Origin: an uncultured Lachnospiraceae bacterium
GTDB taxonomy: Bacteria > Bacillota > Clostridia > Lachnospirales > Lachnospiraceae
Assembly (NCBI GenBank): GCA_946535225.1
Contig: CAMNDJ010000004.1
Location: forward strand, 1 to 62,750
DNA: 62,750 nucleotides
Reading direction: 5' to 3'
In this document: piece by piece, positions 45,986-54,989 of the stretch
Numbering within the stretch: the stretch's first letter is position 1
Layout of the letters: every line of letters begins with the position of its first letter
Made by a program: the position numbers and the translations under genes
Notes under the pieces: model-generated
Seen by the model: the letters and a program-made list of their open reading frames with translations, nothing else
The model's database searches: none
What the model was told of the DNA's origin: nothing

Positions 45986-46381
45986 ATGAACATTGCGTTG
46001 ATAGCGCACGATAACAAAAAGAAACTGATGCAGAATTTCTGTATCGCTTACAGAGGAATACTCAGCAAAAATGATCTTTATGCCACCGGAACGACCGGAA
46101 GGCTCATAGAGGAAGTGACGAATCTGACTGTCCATAAGTTTTTGGCCGGCCATTTGGGCGGAGAACAGCAGATAGGTGCTCAGATCGAGCATAATCAGAT
46201 CGATCTGGTGATATTCTTAAGGGATCCTCTGACGCCAAAGTCACATGAACCTGATGTGGGTAACATATTCAAGCTCTGTGATGTGCATAATATCCCTCTT
46301 GCCACGAATCTGGCAAGCGCTGAGCTTCTGATCAAATCTCTCGACAGAGGCGATATGGAATGGAGAGAAATGTATAAATGA
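45986..46381 (+). CDS. mgsA: Methylglyoxal synthase
   Basis: Converts dihydroxyacetone phosphate to methylglyoxal and phosphate, a phosphate-recycling bypass of lower glycolysis. [13 protein letters not shown], the phosphate loop [11 protein letters not shown], the catalytic Asp region [27 protein letters not shown] and [14 protein letters not shown] are all family motifs. The length of 131 residues is normal. GGAGGA lies 7 nt upstream. The rodA-mgsA order is common in Clostridia. It overlaps the carboxypeptidase start by 4 nt. Confidence 0.96.
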   Translation: MNIALIAHDNKKKLMQNFCIAYRGILSKNDLYATGTTGRLIEEVTNLTVHKFLAGHLGGEQQIGAQIEHNQIDLVIFLRDPLTPKSHEPDVGNIFKLCDVHNIPLATNLASAELLIKSLDRGDMEWREMYK

Positions 46382-47337
46382 AAAAACCTTTTGTTTTTTT
46401 CATATCGATCATATATTGTTCGGTCATAGTCTCGGGTTGCGGTAAGAGCGGCCTCCCCATGGATTATAAGGAAACACATACCATCGTATCTACGGACAGG
46501 ATGGATAATTTTGCTACCGGTTTTGCCGCGGATCTTGCCGTAACCGACAGCAATGTGGATGGAGTCACGGGAGCGACGGTAGAAGATACATCTGCAGCGG
46601 GGATATTTGATATAAATCGCAGGAAAGTCCTCTATGCCAAGGATGTGCATGAGAGAATGGCACCGGCTTCGTTGACCAAGGTGATGACGGCTTTAGTTGC
46701 GATCAAGTACGGCAATGCCGAGGACCTTATCACTTGCAGCGAGAATGTTACCGATATCGATTATGATGCGACAAGGATCGGGCTTAAGGCCGGGGATCAG
46801 CTTACGATGAACCAGGCCCTTCATGCGCTTTTAATAGATTCCGCCAATGACGTGGCTATCGCGATAGCAGAACACGTGGCAGGAGATGTCCCCTCATTTG
46901 TTGATCTGATGAACGAGGAGGCTTTGGCCATAGGTGCGACCAATACTCATTTTGTCAATCCTCACGGCCTGACCGATGATGATCATTACACTACGGCATA
47001 TGATTTGTATCTTATCACCAATGAAGCCATAAATTATGAATTGTTTAATGAGATCATCCAGATGCCGGAGTATGAGAGTGTATATAATGACGCTGCGGGC
47101 AATGAAAAGAGCATGAAGTTTAAGACTACCAATCTCTTTTTGCGCGGAGATTACTCGGCACCGAGCAATATGACCGTTATCGGAGGCAAGACCGGTACGA
47201 CGAGCGTGGCAGGCAACTGCCTCATTCTCGTTGTGAGAGATACGCAGGGCAATCCGTACATAGCCGTTATACTCCGTGCGAGTACAAGGGCACTGGTCAA
47301 CGAAGAGATGGCTGATATACTCAGAGAAATATCTTAA
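46378..47337 (+). CDS. Lipoprotein D-alanyl-D-alanine carboxypeptidase (peptidase S11)
   Basis: Trims the terminal D-Ala of peptidoglycan stem peptides. A signal peptide ends in a lipobox (VIVSGC, Cys at about 21), so it is a predicted lipoprotein rather than a protein with a C-terminal anchor. Active-site motifs are [11 protein letters not shown] (SxxK), DSANDVAIA (SxN) and [11 protein letters not shown] (KTG). At 319 residues it lacks the C-terminal PBP5 beta domain. It is the last gene of the shape/wall block and is followed by a terminator. Confidence 0.92.
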   Translation: MKKPFVFFISIIYCSVIVSGCGKSGLPMDYKETHTIVSTDRMDNFATGFAADLAVTDSNVDGVTGATVEDTSAAGIFDINRRKVLYAKDVHERMAPASLTKVMTALVAIKYGNAEDLITCSENVTDIDYDATRIGLKAGDQLTMNQALHALLIDSANDVAIAIAEHVAGDVPSFVDLMNEEALAIGATNTHFVNPHGLTDDDHYTTAYDLYLITNEAINYELFNEIIQMPEYESVYNDAAGNEKSMKFKTTNLFLRGDYSAPSNMTVIGGKTGTTSVAGNCLILVVRDTQGNPYIAVILRASTRALVNEEMADILREIS

Positions 47338-47358
47338 AGGTTTGTTAAACCTTGTTTT
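47338..47358 (+). terminator. Terminator after the carboxypeptidase gene
   Basis: AGGTTT-GTT-AAACCT forms a perfect 6-bp stem right after the TAA stop and is followed by TGTTTT. Confidence 0.65.
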
Positions 47359-47362
47359 CCTA

Positions 47363-47391
47363 TTGTATTTTCTCAGTTTTTTATGTATAAT
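47363..47391 (+). promoter_or_regulatory. Promoter of the small P-loop gene
   Basis: TTGTAT (47363-47368), 17-bp spacer, TATAAT (47386-47391) with an upstream TG (extended -10). The leader of about 40 nt contains a hairpin with a UUCG loop (GAGCGC-TTCG-G-C-TGCTC, 47403-47419) just before AAGGAGGA. Confidence 0.82.
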
Positions 47392-47437
47392 CTGATTATT
47401 AAGAGCGCTTCGGCTGCTCATTAAGGAGGACACCCCA

Positions 47438-47857
47438 ATGATTCAATTAATCGTAGGCTCTGAAGGCAAGGGCAAGACTAAACATCTGTTAGATAAGGTA
47501 AATGAAGAGATTAAGGAAGCATCAGGTAATATAGTTTTCCTCGACAGAAGTACCAAGCACATGTTTGAACTCAATAACAGAGTTCGTCTCATCAATGTAT
47601 CTGAATACGATTTCGAAAACAGATCCGAGTTTATCGGTTTTATATACGGTATCATCTCACAAGACCACGATATTGAACAAATGTATATTGACGGAATAAT
47701 GAAGATAGCCAAGCTTGATGTTCAGGGCTTTACTGATGTTGTGACCAAGCTTAAGGATGTAAGTGAGAAGTTTAATATCAATATTGTGATAAGCGCATCG
47801 ATCGACCCTTCCGAGGTGGACGCAAGTCTCAAGGAATACGTGATCGTAGCCCTGTAA
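47438..47857 (+). CDS. Small P-loop protein of unknown function
   Basis: A 139-residue protein with a Walker A match at the very start (IVGSEGKGKTKHLLDKV, residues 5-21), an IVFLD strand near 32-36 that could be part of a RecA-like fold, and a C-terminal NIVISASIDPSEVD strand. No Walker B with acidic pair, no signal peptide and no TM helix is clear. I do not recognise a characterised family. It is monocistronic: a strong promoter with a UUCG hairpin leader and AAGGAGGA lies upstream, and a strong terminator follows. That suggests high, independent expression. Confidence 0.82.
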   Translation: MIQLIVGSEGKGKTKHLLDKVNEEIKEASGNIVFLDRSTKHMFELNNRVRLINVSEYDFENRSEFIGFIYGIISQDHDIEQMYIDGIMKIAKLDVQGFTDVVTKLKDVSEKFNINIVISASIDPSEVDASLKEYVIVAL

Positions 47858-47873
47858 GAATCATTGTTATCAC

Positions 47874-47911
47874 CAAGCCTCGGAGTATTTATTCCGGGGC
47901 TTGTATCTTTA
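47874..47911 (+). terminator. Rho-independent-like terminator after the P-loop gene
   Basis: CAAGCCTCGGA pairs with TCCGGGGCTTG (11 bp, one G-T pair) around an 8-nt loop, followed by TATCTTTATG. The T-rich tail is modest. Confidence 0.75.
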
Positions 47912-47926
47912 TGTACGTAGTGATCT

Positions 47927-49318
47927 ATGGCTGAGAATAATATAAGGCCCTACAGAAAGCCTCTTAATATCAATATAGGTATCGTTTGTTTCCTGGTGAT
48001 CATGGTATATATCGTGATCTGTTCTTTTATGTATTTCACATCCAAGCATATAGTGGGATATGAAGTCAAAGCGGGTTCCCTTTCAATAACCAATGTGTAT
48101 GAAGGGATAGCCTTGAGGGATGAGATCGTAGTAACGTCTGATCATTCCGGCTATGTCAATTACTATGCCAGAGAAGGCGAGAAAGTGGGTTGCGGAGGCA
48201 TTGTCTGCTCGGTTGATGAGACCGGACAACTCCAGGATCTTATGAACAAAGAAGCTACCGGTGGTGTTGCCATTCTTAAGGATTCCGACCTTTCCGAGAT
48301 CAAAAATGAGATCGTTGATTTTTCTTCGTCGTTTGATAACAGGAATTTCCAGAGTGCATATGATTTCAAATATGCGATAGAAGGCTCTGTCATGAAATTC
48401 ATGAACAATAACCTTTTATCCAATATGGAGACGTTAAACAGCGAGAATTCAGCCGGCCTTATCAATCTGTGTTATTCGCCGGAGTCCGGTATAGTCGTAT
48501 ATTCCGTCGACGGGTTTGAAGAAGCGACTCCGTCAGAGGTAAATAAAGACTGGTTTAAGAAAGATGCATATGACAAGAAACAGCTCTTAAATAACGAACT
48601 TGTGAGTTCCGGTGATGTATTATATAAACTTTCGGATAACGAAGAATGGTCCGTGATCATTCCGGTTGAGAGGGAAAGAGCCGAAGAATTACTTGCGGAA
48701 GAATATGTCAGGGTGAGATTTCTTAAGAACAGATATGAATCGTGGGGAAAAGTCGAGATCTTGGAAGGAACTGACGGTGAGACTTATGTTCAGCTTCATT
48801 TCAATAATTCCATGGTCACTTTTGCAAAGGACCGTTTCGTTGACGTAGAGCTCATAACCGATGTTGAGACCGGCCTTAAGGTACCCAATTCGTCCATAGT
48901 GACCAAGCAGTTCTATCTGATCCCCAAGGATTATGTGACTAAGAGCGGAAACAACAATTCCGATTCTGTCCTTAGAGAGACATATGCCGAGGACGGAAGC
49001 AAGTCGGCTGAACCGATCTCTGTCACGATATACAGTGAGAACGAAGACGAGTATTACATAGATGATGACGAATTAAGGATAGGAGACCGTATAATACGTC
49101 CTGATTCGATGCAGGATTATACGATATCGAAGGTTGCGGAGCTTACCGGCGTATATAATATCAACAAGGGTTATGCTGATTTCAAACAGATTCAGATACT
49201 CAATCAGAACGATGAGTATTCGATCATCAAGTCCAATACGGACTATGGTCTGGTGGCTTATGATTATATAGTACTGGATGCTGACAGTGTGGAAACGGAT
49301 GAGTTCATTTATGATTAA
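47927..49318 (+). CDS. HlyD-like membrane-anchored protein
   Basis: A 463-residue protein with one N-terminal TM helix (about 16-38) and a large extracellular part. The region after the helix (GYEVKAGSLSITNVYEGIALRDE, then SGYVNYYAREGEKVGCGGIVCSV) matches the biotinyl-lipoyl-like hairpin of HlyD-type adaptors, and a second half domain (GIVVYSVDGFEE) follows a helical insertion. No transporter gene is adjacent. In Clostridia this family commonly sits before yggS-sepF, suggesting a cell-division or envelope role, but that is inference from context. Its stop overlaps the yggS ATG. Confidence 0.82.
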   Translation: MAENNIRPYRKPLNINIGIVCFLVIMVYIVICSFMYFTSKHIVGYEVKAGSLSITNVYEGIALRDEIVVTSDHSGYVNYYAREGEKVGCGGIVCSVDETGQLQDLMNKEATGGVAILKDSDLSEIKNEIVDFSSSFDNRNFQSAYDFKYAIEGSVMKFMNNNLLSNMETLNSENSAGLINLCYSPESGIVVYSVDGFEEATPSEVNKDWFKKDAYDKKQLLNNELVSSGDVLYKLSDNEEWSVIIPVERERAEELLAEEYVRVRFLKNRYESWGKVEILEGTDGETYVQLHFNNSMVTFAKDRFVDVELITDVETGLKVPNSSIVTKQFYLIPKDYVTKSGNNNSDSVLRETYAEDGSKSAEPISVTIYSENEDEYYIDDDELRIGDRIIRPDSMQDYTISKVAELTGVYNINKGYADFKQIQILNQNDEYSIIKSNTDYGLVAYDYIVLDADSVETDEFIYD

Positions 49319-50003
49319 GGATAATATAGCGGAAGTAAAAGAGAATATTGAACGGGCTGCCGGCAAGGCAAAAAGAGATGTTTGCGATGTGACTCTCATA
49401 GCGGTCAGCAAGACCAAACCCGTAGAAATGATAAGAGAAGCTTATGATACGGGTATCAGAGATTTCGGAGAGAATAAGGTCCAGGAGATAATGGACAAAT
49501 ACGACAAACTTCCGGGCGATATAAGATGGCATATGATAGGTCATCTTCAGACAAATAAAGTCAAATACATCGTCGATAAAGTGTGTATGATCCACAGTGT
49601 GGACTCGCTTAAACTTGCCGCAGAGATAAGTAAACAGGCCGTAAAGGTATCGCGGGAGATCCCTATATTGATAGAAGTCAATGTGGGAGATGAGGAAAGC
49701 AAGTTCGGCGTGACATTTGATGAGGCGGAGGATCTTATAAGACAGATCGCACCGCTTTCCGGCATTAAGATAAACGGCCTTATGGCAGTTGCGCCTTACA
49801 CTGAAGACCCGGAACAAAACCGCGGTTATTTTGCCCGTTTGAGGCAATTATCTGTTGACATAACGAGTAAAAACATTGATAATGTTTCTATGAGTGTTTT
49901 GTCTATGGGAATGACCGGAGATTACGGTGTAGCCATAGAAGAAGGCTCGACCTGCGTGAGAGTGGGTACAGGTATTTTCGGTGAACGAGATTACTCTATT
50001 TGA
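49311..50003 (+). CDS. yggS: PLP homeostasis protein YggS/YlmE (PLPBP)
   Basis: Single-domain PLP-binding TIM barrel that buffers PLP; it has no known catalytic activity. The PLP lysine is in LIAVSKTKPVEMI. FGENKVQEI, WHMIGHLQTNKVKYI, HSVDSLKLA, EVNVGDEESKFG and SMGMTGDYGVAIEEGSTCVRVGTGIFG are conserved. The track start (49278) lies inside the HlyD-like gene; ATG 49311 gives the family-like N-terminus and 230 residues. It precedes sepF, the usual ylm cluster order. Confidence 0.95.
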   Translation: MIKDNIAEVKENIERAAGKAKRDVCDVTLIAVSKTKPVEMIREAYDTGIRDFGENKVQEIMDKYDKLPGDIRWHMIGHLQTNKVKYIVDKVCMIHSVDSLKLAAEISKQAVKVSREIPILIEVNVGDEESKFGVTFDEAEDLIRQIAPLSGIKINGLMAVAPYTEDPEQNRGYFARLRQLSVDITSKNIDNVSMSVLSMGMTGDYGVAIEEGSTCVRVGTGIFGERDYSI

Positions 50004-50027
50004 GGGTAGAACAGGAGATTTTACAAT

Positions 50028-50510
50028 ATGAGTTTTATGGATTCTTTGTTAGGCGGACTTAAGCTTACGGAAGATGACGGTTATGATGATGACGGTTATT
50101 TGGATAACGAAGATGATCTGAATGAGCCTGCACCTGCCAGACAGTCACAGGGCAAGAGCGATGGCGGCAATGACGAACCTCCGGCACGTAAGCCTGTAAA
50201 CAGACCGGGAGCCGGCAGAAATAAGAGACTTGGCAACGGAATGGAAGTCTGTGTCATCAAGCCTACGAGCGTCGATGATTCAAGAGAGATCGCAGATACG
50301 CTTTTATCAAACAGGACTGTCGTTCTCAATATGGAAGGCCTTGACGGCGATATAGCACAAAGAGTCATAGATTTTACATCAGGTGCGACATATGCGATTA
50401 ACGGTAACCTGCAGAAGATCTCGCATTACATCTTCATCATCACGCCTCCGAGCGTTGATATTTCAGGAGATTTCCCGACTCTGCTAAACGGTTCCTTTGA
50501 TGCACCGTAA
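50028..50510 (+). CDS. sepF: Cell division protein SepF
   Basis: FtsZ-binding membrane anchor that arranges Z-ring filaments. The N-terminal MSFMDSLLGGLKL is an amphipathic membrane-targeting helix. A disordered acidic and Pro/Arg/Gly-rich linker (about 15-70) precedes the SepF core (about 72-152): NGMEVCVIKPTSVDDSREIA, NRTVVLNMEGLDGDIAQRVIDFTSGATYAI and ITPPSVDI. AGGAGAT lies upstream. A strong terminator ends the unit. Confidence 0.94.
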   Translation: MSFMDSLLGGLKLTEDDGYDDDGYLDNEDDLNEPAPARQSQGKSDGGNDEPPARKPVNRPGAGRNKRLGNGMEVCVIKPTSVDDSREIADTLLSNRTVVLNMEGLDGDIAQRVIDFTSGATYAINGNLQKISHYIFIITPPSVDISGDFPTLLNGSFDAP

Positions 50511-50526
50511 GTTACGGATGATGAAC

Positions 50527-50560
50527 AACCTGCCCGGCAGTTTGCCGGGTAGGTTTTTTT
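50527..50560 (+). terminator. Strong rho-independent terminator after sepF
   Basis: A 13-bp stem (AACCTGCCCGGCA with TGCCGGGTAGGTT, one G-T pair) with loop GTT runs straight into a T-tract. Confidence 0.93.
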
Positions 50561-50580
50561 AGAGGTTATACAGATAATAT

Positions 50581-51684
50581 ATGAATGAAAGACTGACCAT
50601 CAAAACACCGAATTCCAAGAATTATGACATAGCGATAACAACAGGCTTCGATGCGCTTAAGGATGAGCTGACAGCCCTGGGATTTAAGTCAAGAAGAGCT
50701 CTTATTATTTCGGATTCCAAGGTTGCTCCTTTATACCTTGAGACTGTTAAGCAAAAGCTTAATGAGATCGGCATTACCTGTGAAGATCACATCCTGAATG
50801 AGGGTGAATCATCAAAGACTAAGGCTAACAGTGATTTTATACTTTATAAGCTTGCTGATCTTAAGTTTAAGCGATCTGATCTTGTGATAGCTTTAGGCGG
50901 CGGAGTGGTCGGTGATATATCGGGATATGTCGCAAGCCAGTATCACAGAGGACTTCCTTTTATACAGATACCCACAACGTTATTGGCTATGTCCGATTCG
51001 AGCATAGGCGGTAAAAACGGTGTGGATCATAATGACATCAAGAATGTATTTGGAACCTTTTATTTTCCGAGCTTTGTATATATGAACACAGACGTACTGA
51101 ATACTCTTGAAGAGAGGCAGTTTTATAACGGATTTGCAGAGGTGATGAAGAATGCCATCATCAAGGATGAGAAATTCTATGTCTGGCTCATCGATTCCAT
51201 GTACGAGATATGTGACAGGGATCCCGCGACTCTGGCGGAAATGATCTATAAGTCGCTTACGGTCAAAAAGATCGTGGTTGAGAAGGATCCGTATGAAGAG
51301 GGGGACAGGGCGCTGCTTAATTTCGGACATACATTGGGGCATGCTATCGAATCATGTAAAATGGGAACGTTACTTCACGGAGAATGTGTTGCGCTTGGCA
51401 TGGTGGCAGCATCGCACATCTCTTACAAAAAAGAGATGATAAGCTTGGAAGAATATCTTGAGATCCGTGATATGCTCGTTCCGTTCAATCTTCCGATAAC
51501 TGTCGAAGACATAGATATAGATGAGATCATTAAGCGCGTCGGAAGAGACAAGAAACAGGATGATGCGGGACTAAAATTCATTTTGCTTAAGAAGATCGGT
51601 AAGGCAGTGATAGACCGAAGTGTTACCGAAGAAGAAATGCGTGCAGCTCTAAAGGAGATCGAATATACAGATGACTTCGAATAA
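50581..51684 (+). CDS. aroB: 3-dehydroquinate synthase
   Basis: NAD+- and divalent metal-dependent cyclisation of DAHP, step 2 of the shikimate pathway, encoded 42 kb from the other aro genes. Motifs: LGGGVVGDISGYVASQYHRG, PTTLLAMSDSSIGGKNGVDH, GFAEVMKNAII, LLNFGHTLGHAIE and HGECVALGMV. The length of 367 residues is normal. It starts 20 nt after the sepF terminator T-tract with no clear Shine-Dalgarno at normal spacing (AGAGG is 15 nt away). A TTATAC or GATAAT near 50566-50578 could be a -10 box, but I see no convincing -35. It overlaps lspA by 14 nt. Confidence 0.96.
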   Translation: MNERLTIKTPNSKNYDIAITTGFDALKDELTALGFKSRRALIISDSKVAPLYLETVKQKLNEIGITCEDHILNEGESSKTKANSDFILYKLADLKFKRSDLVIALGGGVVGDISGYVASQYHRGLPFIQIPTTLLAMSDSSIGGKNGVDHNDIKNVFGTFYFPSFVYMNTDVLNTLEERQFYNGFAEVMKNAIIKDEKFYVWLIDSMYEICDRDPATLAEMIYKSLTVKKIVVEKDPYEEGDRALLNFGHTLGHAIESCKMGTLLHGECVALGMVAASHISYKKEMISLEEYLEIRDMLVPFNLPITVEDIDIDEIIKRVGRDKKQDDAGLKFILLKKIGKAVIDRSVTEEEMRAALKEIEYTDDFE

Positions 51685-52219
51685 TGATAATGAAATACAA
51701 AAAGACGGATCCAAACATAAAATGATACATGTGATCGTAGATGTGGTCATCATGGGGCTGCTCATAGCGCTCGATCAGTTCACTAAGTATCTTGCAGTAC
51801 TTAACCTTAAGGATAAACCCGATTTTATACTTATCGACCGGGTATTTGTGCTGCAGTATCTTGAGAACAGAGGCGCAGCATTCGGCATAATGCAGAACAT
51901 GAAATACTTCTTTTTGGTCGTTGCCCTGATAATGACAGCATTTGTTCTGTATGCGCTTATCAAGCTTCCGGAGAATAAGAAATATATCCTTATGGAGATA
52001 TGTCTTCTGCTGATAGGAGCCGGTGCCGTAGGTAATATGATAGACAGAGTCCTTAACGAATACGTGGTGGATTTTTTCTATTTTGTGCTCATTAATTTCC
52101 CCATATTCAATGTTGCCGATATTTATGTTACGGTAGCATGTGTTGTCCTGATCATCGGGATCCTGTTCGTATATAAAGAAGAGGATCTTAAGTTCTTAAG
52201 AACAGCTAAAGGATCTTAA
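51671..52219 (+). CDS. lspA: Lipoprotein signal peptidase (signal peptidase II)
   Basis: Membrane aspartyl protease that cleaves prolipoproteins such as the carboxypeptidase above. Four TM helices. Catalytic aspartates are in GNMIDRVLNEYVVDFF and FNVADIYVTVA; NRGAAFGIMQ is the conserved loop. The N-terminal 20 residues are charged, making it 182 residues. lspA followed by an RluD-like gene is a common gene pair. Confidence 0.95.
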   Translation: MTSNNDNEIQKDGSKHKMIHVIVDVVIMGLLIALDQFTKYLAVLNLKDKPDFILIDRVFVLQYLENRGAAFGIMQNMKYFFLVVALIMTAFVLYALIKLPENKKYILMEICLLLIGAGAVGNMIDRVLNEYVVDFFYFVLINFPIFNVADIYVTVACVVLIIGILFVYKEEDLKFLRTAKGS

Positions 52220-52255
52220 GCGGGGCGAACTGTCTTATACAGGTATATTGAGATC

Positions 52256-53191
52256 ATGGAATATAATATCATCATAGATGACGAATATGACGGAATAAGA
52301 CTTGATAAAGCTCTTACAGGGCTTATTGAGCCTGTTATCTCAAGAAACAGGATCATCAAACTGATTGATGAGGGAAATGTATCCGTAGACGGCAGGATAA
52401 GAAAGAAAAGCTTTCAGGTAAGCGACGGAGACAGGATCTCGATCACTGTTCCCGAGACTGTAGAATGTAATATAGAGCCGGAGAATATACCGCTTGACAT
52501 ACTCTACGAAGACGATGACGTGATCGTGGTCAACAAGCCCAAGGGTATGGTCGTTCATCCGGCAGCCGGACATATGAGCGGAACACTTGTTAATGCGCTT
52601 ATGTATCATTGCGGCGATTCCTTATCGGGAATCAACGGTGTATTAAGACCGGGGATCGTTCACAGGATAGACAAGGATACATCCGGCTCCATTATAGCCT
52701 GCAAAAACGATGCAGCTCATGCCGCTATAGCAGCTCAGCTTAAAGAACACAGTCTTAACCGGACTTATCTGGCGCTATGTATAGGTAATCTCAAGGAAGA
52801 ATCGTTAACAATAGATGCTCCGATCGGAAGACATCCCGTCGATCGCAAGAGAATGGCGATTGGTGTAAACGGTGCCAAAGAAGCGATAACCGATATAACG
52901 GTTATTAAACATTTAAACGGCTGTGACCATATAGAATGCAGACTTCATACGGGGAGGACACATCAGATAAGAGTACATATGGAGTCGATAGGCCATCCGT
53001 TACTCGGTGATGAAACCTATAATAAAGGACCTAAGGCGACAGGGATGCTGTCAGGGATCCGGACTGACGGGCAGGCTCTGCATGCATATAAACTCGGATT
53101 CATACATCCTAAGAGCGGGGAATATATAGAGACCATTGCACCGATACCGGAATATATGAGCGCTGCTGTGGAAAAACTGGGTAAAATCTGA
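52256..53191 (+). CDS. rluD: RluA-family 23S rRNA pseudouridine synthase (RluD-like)
   Basis: An N-terminal S4 RNA-binding domain (about 12-75; RLDKALTGLIEPVISRNRIIKLI) is followed by the catalytic domain with the active-site Asp in VHRIDKDTSGSII (about 138). GMVVHPAAGHMSGTLVNAL and GRTHQIRVHMESIGHPLLGD are conserved. The length of 311 residues is normal for RluD/YlyB. It lies downstream of lspA, as ylyB does in Bacillus. The exact uridine target is inferred, not seen. Confidence 0.92.
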   Translation: MEYNIIIDDEYDGIRLDKALTGLIEPVISRNRIIKLIDEGNVSVDGRIRKKSFQVSDGDRISITVPETVECNIEPENIPLDILYEDDDVIVVNKPKGMVVHPAAGHMSGTLVNALMYHCGDSLSGINGVLRPGIVHRIDKDTSGSIIACKNDAAHAAIAAQLKEHSLNRTYLALCIGNLKEESLTIDAPIGRHPVDRKRMAIGVNGAKEAITDITVIKHLNGCDHIECRLHTGRTHQIRVHMESIGHPLLGDETYNKGPKATGMLSGIRTDGQALHAYKLGFIHPKSGEYIETIAPIPEYMSAAVEKLGKI

Positions 53192-53202
53192 TAAAATCAG
53201 AT
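53186..53202 (+). other. Small hairpin at the rluD stop codon
   Basis: ATCTGAT-AAA-ATCAGAT is a perfect 7-bp stem that includes the rluD stop codon and ends 4 nt before the GGAGGG of the next gene. No T-tract follows. Confidence 0.4.
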
Positions 53203-53218
53203 CATAGGAGGGTTGATC

Positions 53219-53836
53219 ATGAATACCATAATCACCATAGGAAGACAATTCGGTTCGGCAGGCCGAGAGATCGGTAAACTTGTAGCCGAGCATTACTCCA
53301 TTCCTTTTTATGATAAAGATCTTCTTACAAGAGCGGCCAAAGAGAGCGGATTCTGCGAGGAGATGATCGAGGTGCACGATGAGCGCCCCACCAATTCCTT
53401 CCTCTACAACCTGGTCATGGACACATATTCTTTCGGCTACAATGCATCATCATTTGTTGACATGCCGATAAGCCACAAGATATTCCTTGCTCAGTTTGAT
53501 ACGATCAAGAAGATAGCTGACGAAGGCCCCTGCGTGATCGTCGGAAGATGTGCTGATTACGCACTTCTTGACAGAGATAATGTCATCAATCTTTTCATAT
53601 ATGCGGACATAAAGAGCCGTACAGACAGGATAATGAAGAGATTTGATCTAAACGAGCAGAAGGCCAAGGATATGATAAGTAAGAAGGATAAGCAGCGACA
53701 GAGCTATTACAATTATTATTCTTCAAAGAAATGGGGTCACGCGGACAGTTATGATCTTTGCATCAACAGTTCGCTATTAGGCATCGAAGGAACTAAGGAT
53801 CTGATAATCCAGACCATCGATGATTTTGAAAAATAA
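53219..53836 (+). CDS. Cytidylate kinase-like family protein
   Basis: A 205-residue P-loop protein of the cytidylate-kinase-like (AAA_26-type) family, with the atypical nucleotide loop TIGRQFGSAGREIGKLVAEH instead of the classic GxxGxGKS. VIVGRCADYALLD and a C-terminal YDLCINSSLLGIEG are family-typical. It lacks the CMP-binding insert of genuine Cmk, so the phosphate acceptor is unknown. ATG 53219 is chosen over the track's TTG 53213 because GGAGGG stands 6 nt upstream. Confidence 0.85.
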   Translation: MNTIITIGRQFGSAGREIGKLVAEHYSIPFYDKDLLTRAAKESGFCEEMIEVHDERPTNSFLYNLVMDTYSFGYNASSFVDMPISHKIFLAQFDTIKKIADEGPCVIVGRCADYALLDRDNVINLFIYADIKSRTDRIMKRFDLNEQKAKDMISKKDKQRQSYYNYYSSKKWGHADSYDLCINSSLLGIEGTKDLIIQTIDDFEK

Positions 53837-53859
53837 CGTTTGGAACATATGTAACTGAT

Positions 53860-53900
53860 ATATTGCGGTGTCTCCACTTACTTAAGGGGCGCCGCAATAT
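53860..53900 (+). other. Hairpin between the kinase-like and second RluA-family genes
   Basis: ATATTGCGG (53860-53868) pairs with CCGCAATAT (53892-53900). An inner CTCC/GGGG helix extends it. There is no T-tract after it, so it may be a weak terminator or an mRNA end stabiliser. The rest of the 94-nt gap shows nothing clear. Confidence 0.5.
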
Positions 53901-53930
53901 GTATGTAGAAAGACAGGAACCGTACAGAAA

Positions 53931-54980
53931 ATGCAAGAGATCATCATAGATGATTCGTTTCCCATAGGACGGGTAGATAAGTGCATACTAAGGCTTCTTC
54001 CGGGTATTCCCAAGAATCTTATGTATAAGCAGATGCGCAATAAGAACATCACGCTAAACGATACAAAGATCAAAGGCGCTGAGACTGCCGGCCCCGGAGA
54101 TAAGCTTAAGTTTTATTTCTCTGATGAGACATTTGCAAAGTTTAAGGAAGGAGGTCATACCGATCTTAAGGATCCGGCTGATATCTCTTTGTATATCGAA
54201 GCATATGAACATAATGAAGATAAAGTGAGCATCGTATATGAAAATGAACATATCATCATTATGGATAAACCATCAGGTATGCTGTCGCAGAAGAGCAGGC
54301 AGGATGATGACAGCTTAAACGAATGGATGCTTGGGTATCTGCTTAAGAATGAGCGGATAAATCCGCAGGATCTTGCTATATACAAGCCGTCAGTACTTAA
54401 CCGCTTAGATATGAACACTACAGGACTTGTTATAGGAGGGAAGAGTTTAAAGGGCGCAAATGTTGTGAGCAAAGCGCTTAAGGATCGCACCATACACAAG
54501 TATTACAAAACATTGGTATGGGGAGATTTTGATCTTTCTGACGGCATATACGAGGCATATCATGAGAAAGATTCGCTGACCAATACAGTCAAAATATCGA
54601 CCGATAAGGTCAATATGACCGCAAATGTCGATAATAACCATCCTAAGGATGAAGATGACAGAAAAACGATAAAGACAGGCATAAAAAAACTAAGATCTTA
54701 TAAGATGAATATTGACAGAGGCAAATGTCATACGGTAAGCGAGCTTGAGATAGAGCTTTTTACCGGAAAGAGCCATCAGATAAGGGCACATCTGGCATCA
54801 TTGGGTTATCCGATAGTCGGTGATCCCAAATACGGAGATCCTAAGTTAAATAAGCTCATTCCCGGACGATATAAGAAGCAGATGCTCTGTTCATATAAGA
54901 TCGTATTTGACAGGGATATCTGCGCAGAACTTATGATCAACGATGACACTATAGTACTTGAGGAAGAACTCAAGATCTGA
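53931..54980 (+). CDS. RluA-family pseudouridine synthase (second copy, RluC-like)
   Basis: A 349-residue member distinct from the RluD-like protein 0.7 kb upstream. An S4-like start (GRVDKCILRLLPGIPKNLMYKQM) precedes the catalytic segment VLNRLDMNTTGLVIGGKS with the active Asp (about 162). HIIIMDKPSGMLSQKS and GKSHQIRAHLASLGYPIVGDPKYGD are conserved. A poorly conserved hydrophilic insertion (about 210-250; DNNHPKDEDDRKTIKTGIKK) is inside the catalytic domain. The target uridine cannot be assigned. Confidence 0.9.
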   Translation: MQEIIIDDSFPIGRVDKCILRLLPGIPKNLMYKQMRNKNITLNDTKIKGAETAGPGDKLKFYFSDETFAKFKEGGHTDLKDPADISLYIEAYEHNEDKVSIVYENEHIIIMDKPSGMLSQKSRQDDDSLNEWMLGYLLKNERINPQDLAIYKPSVLNRLDMNTTGLVIGGKSLKGANVVSKALKDRTIHKYYKTLVWGDFDLSDGIYEAYHEKDSLTNTVKISTDKVNMTANVDNNHPKDEDDRKTIKTGIKKLRSYKMNIDRGKCHTVSELEIELFTGKSHQIRAHLASLGYPIVGDPKYGDPKLNKLIPGRYKKQMLCSYKIVFDRDICAELMINDDTIVLEEELKI

Positions 54981-54989
54981 GGGATATTA

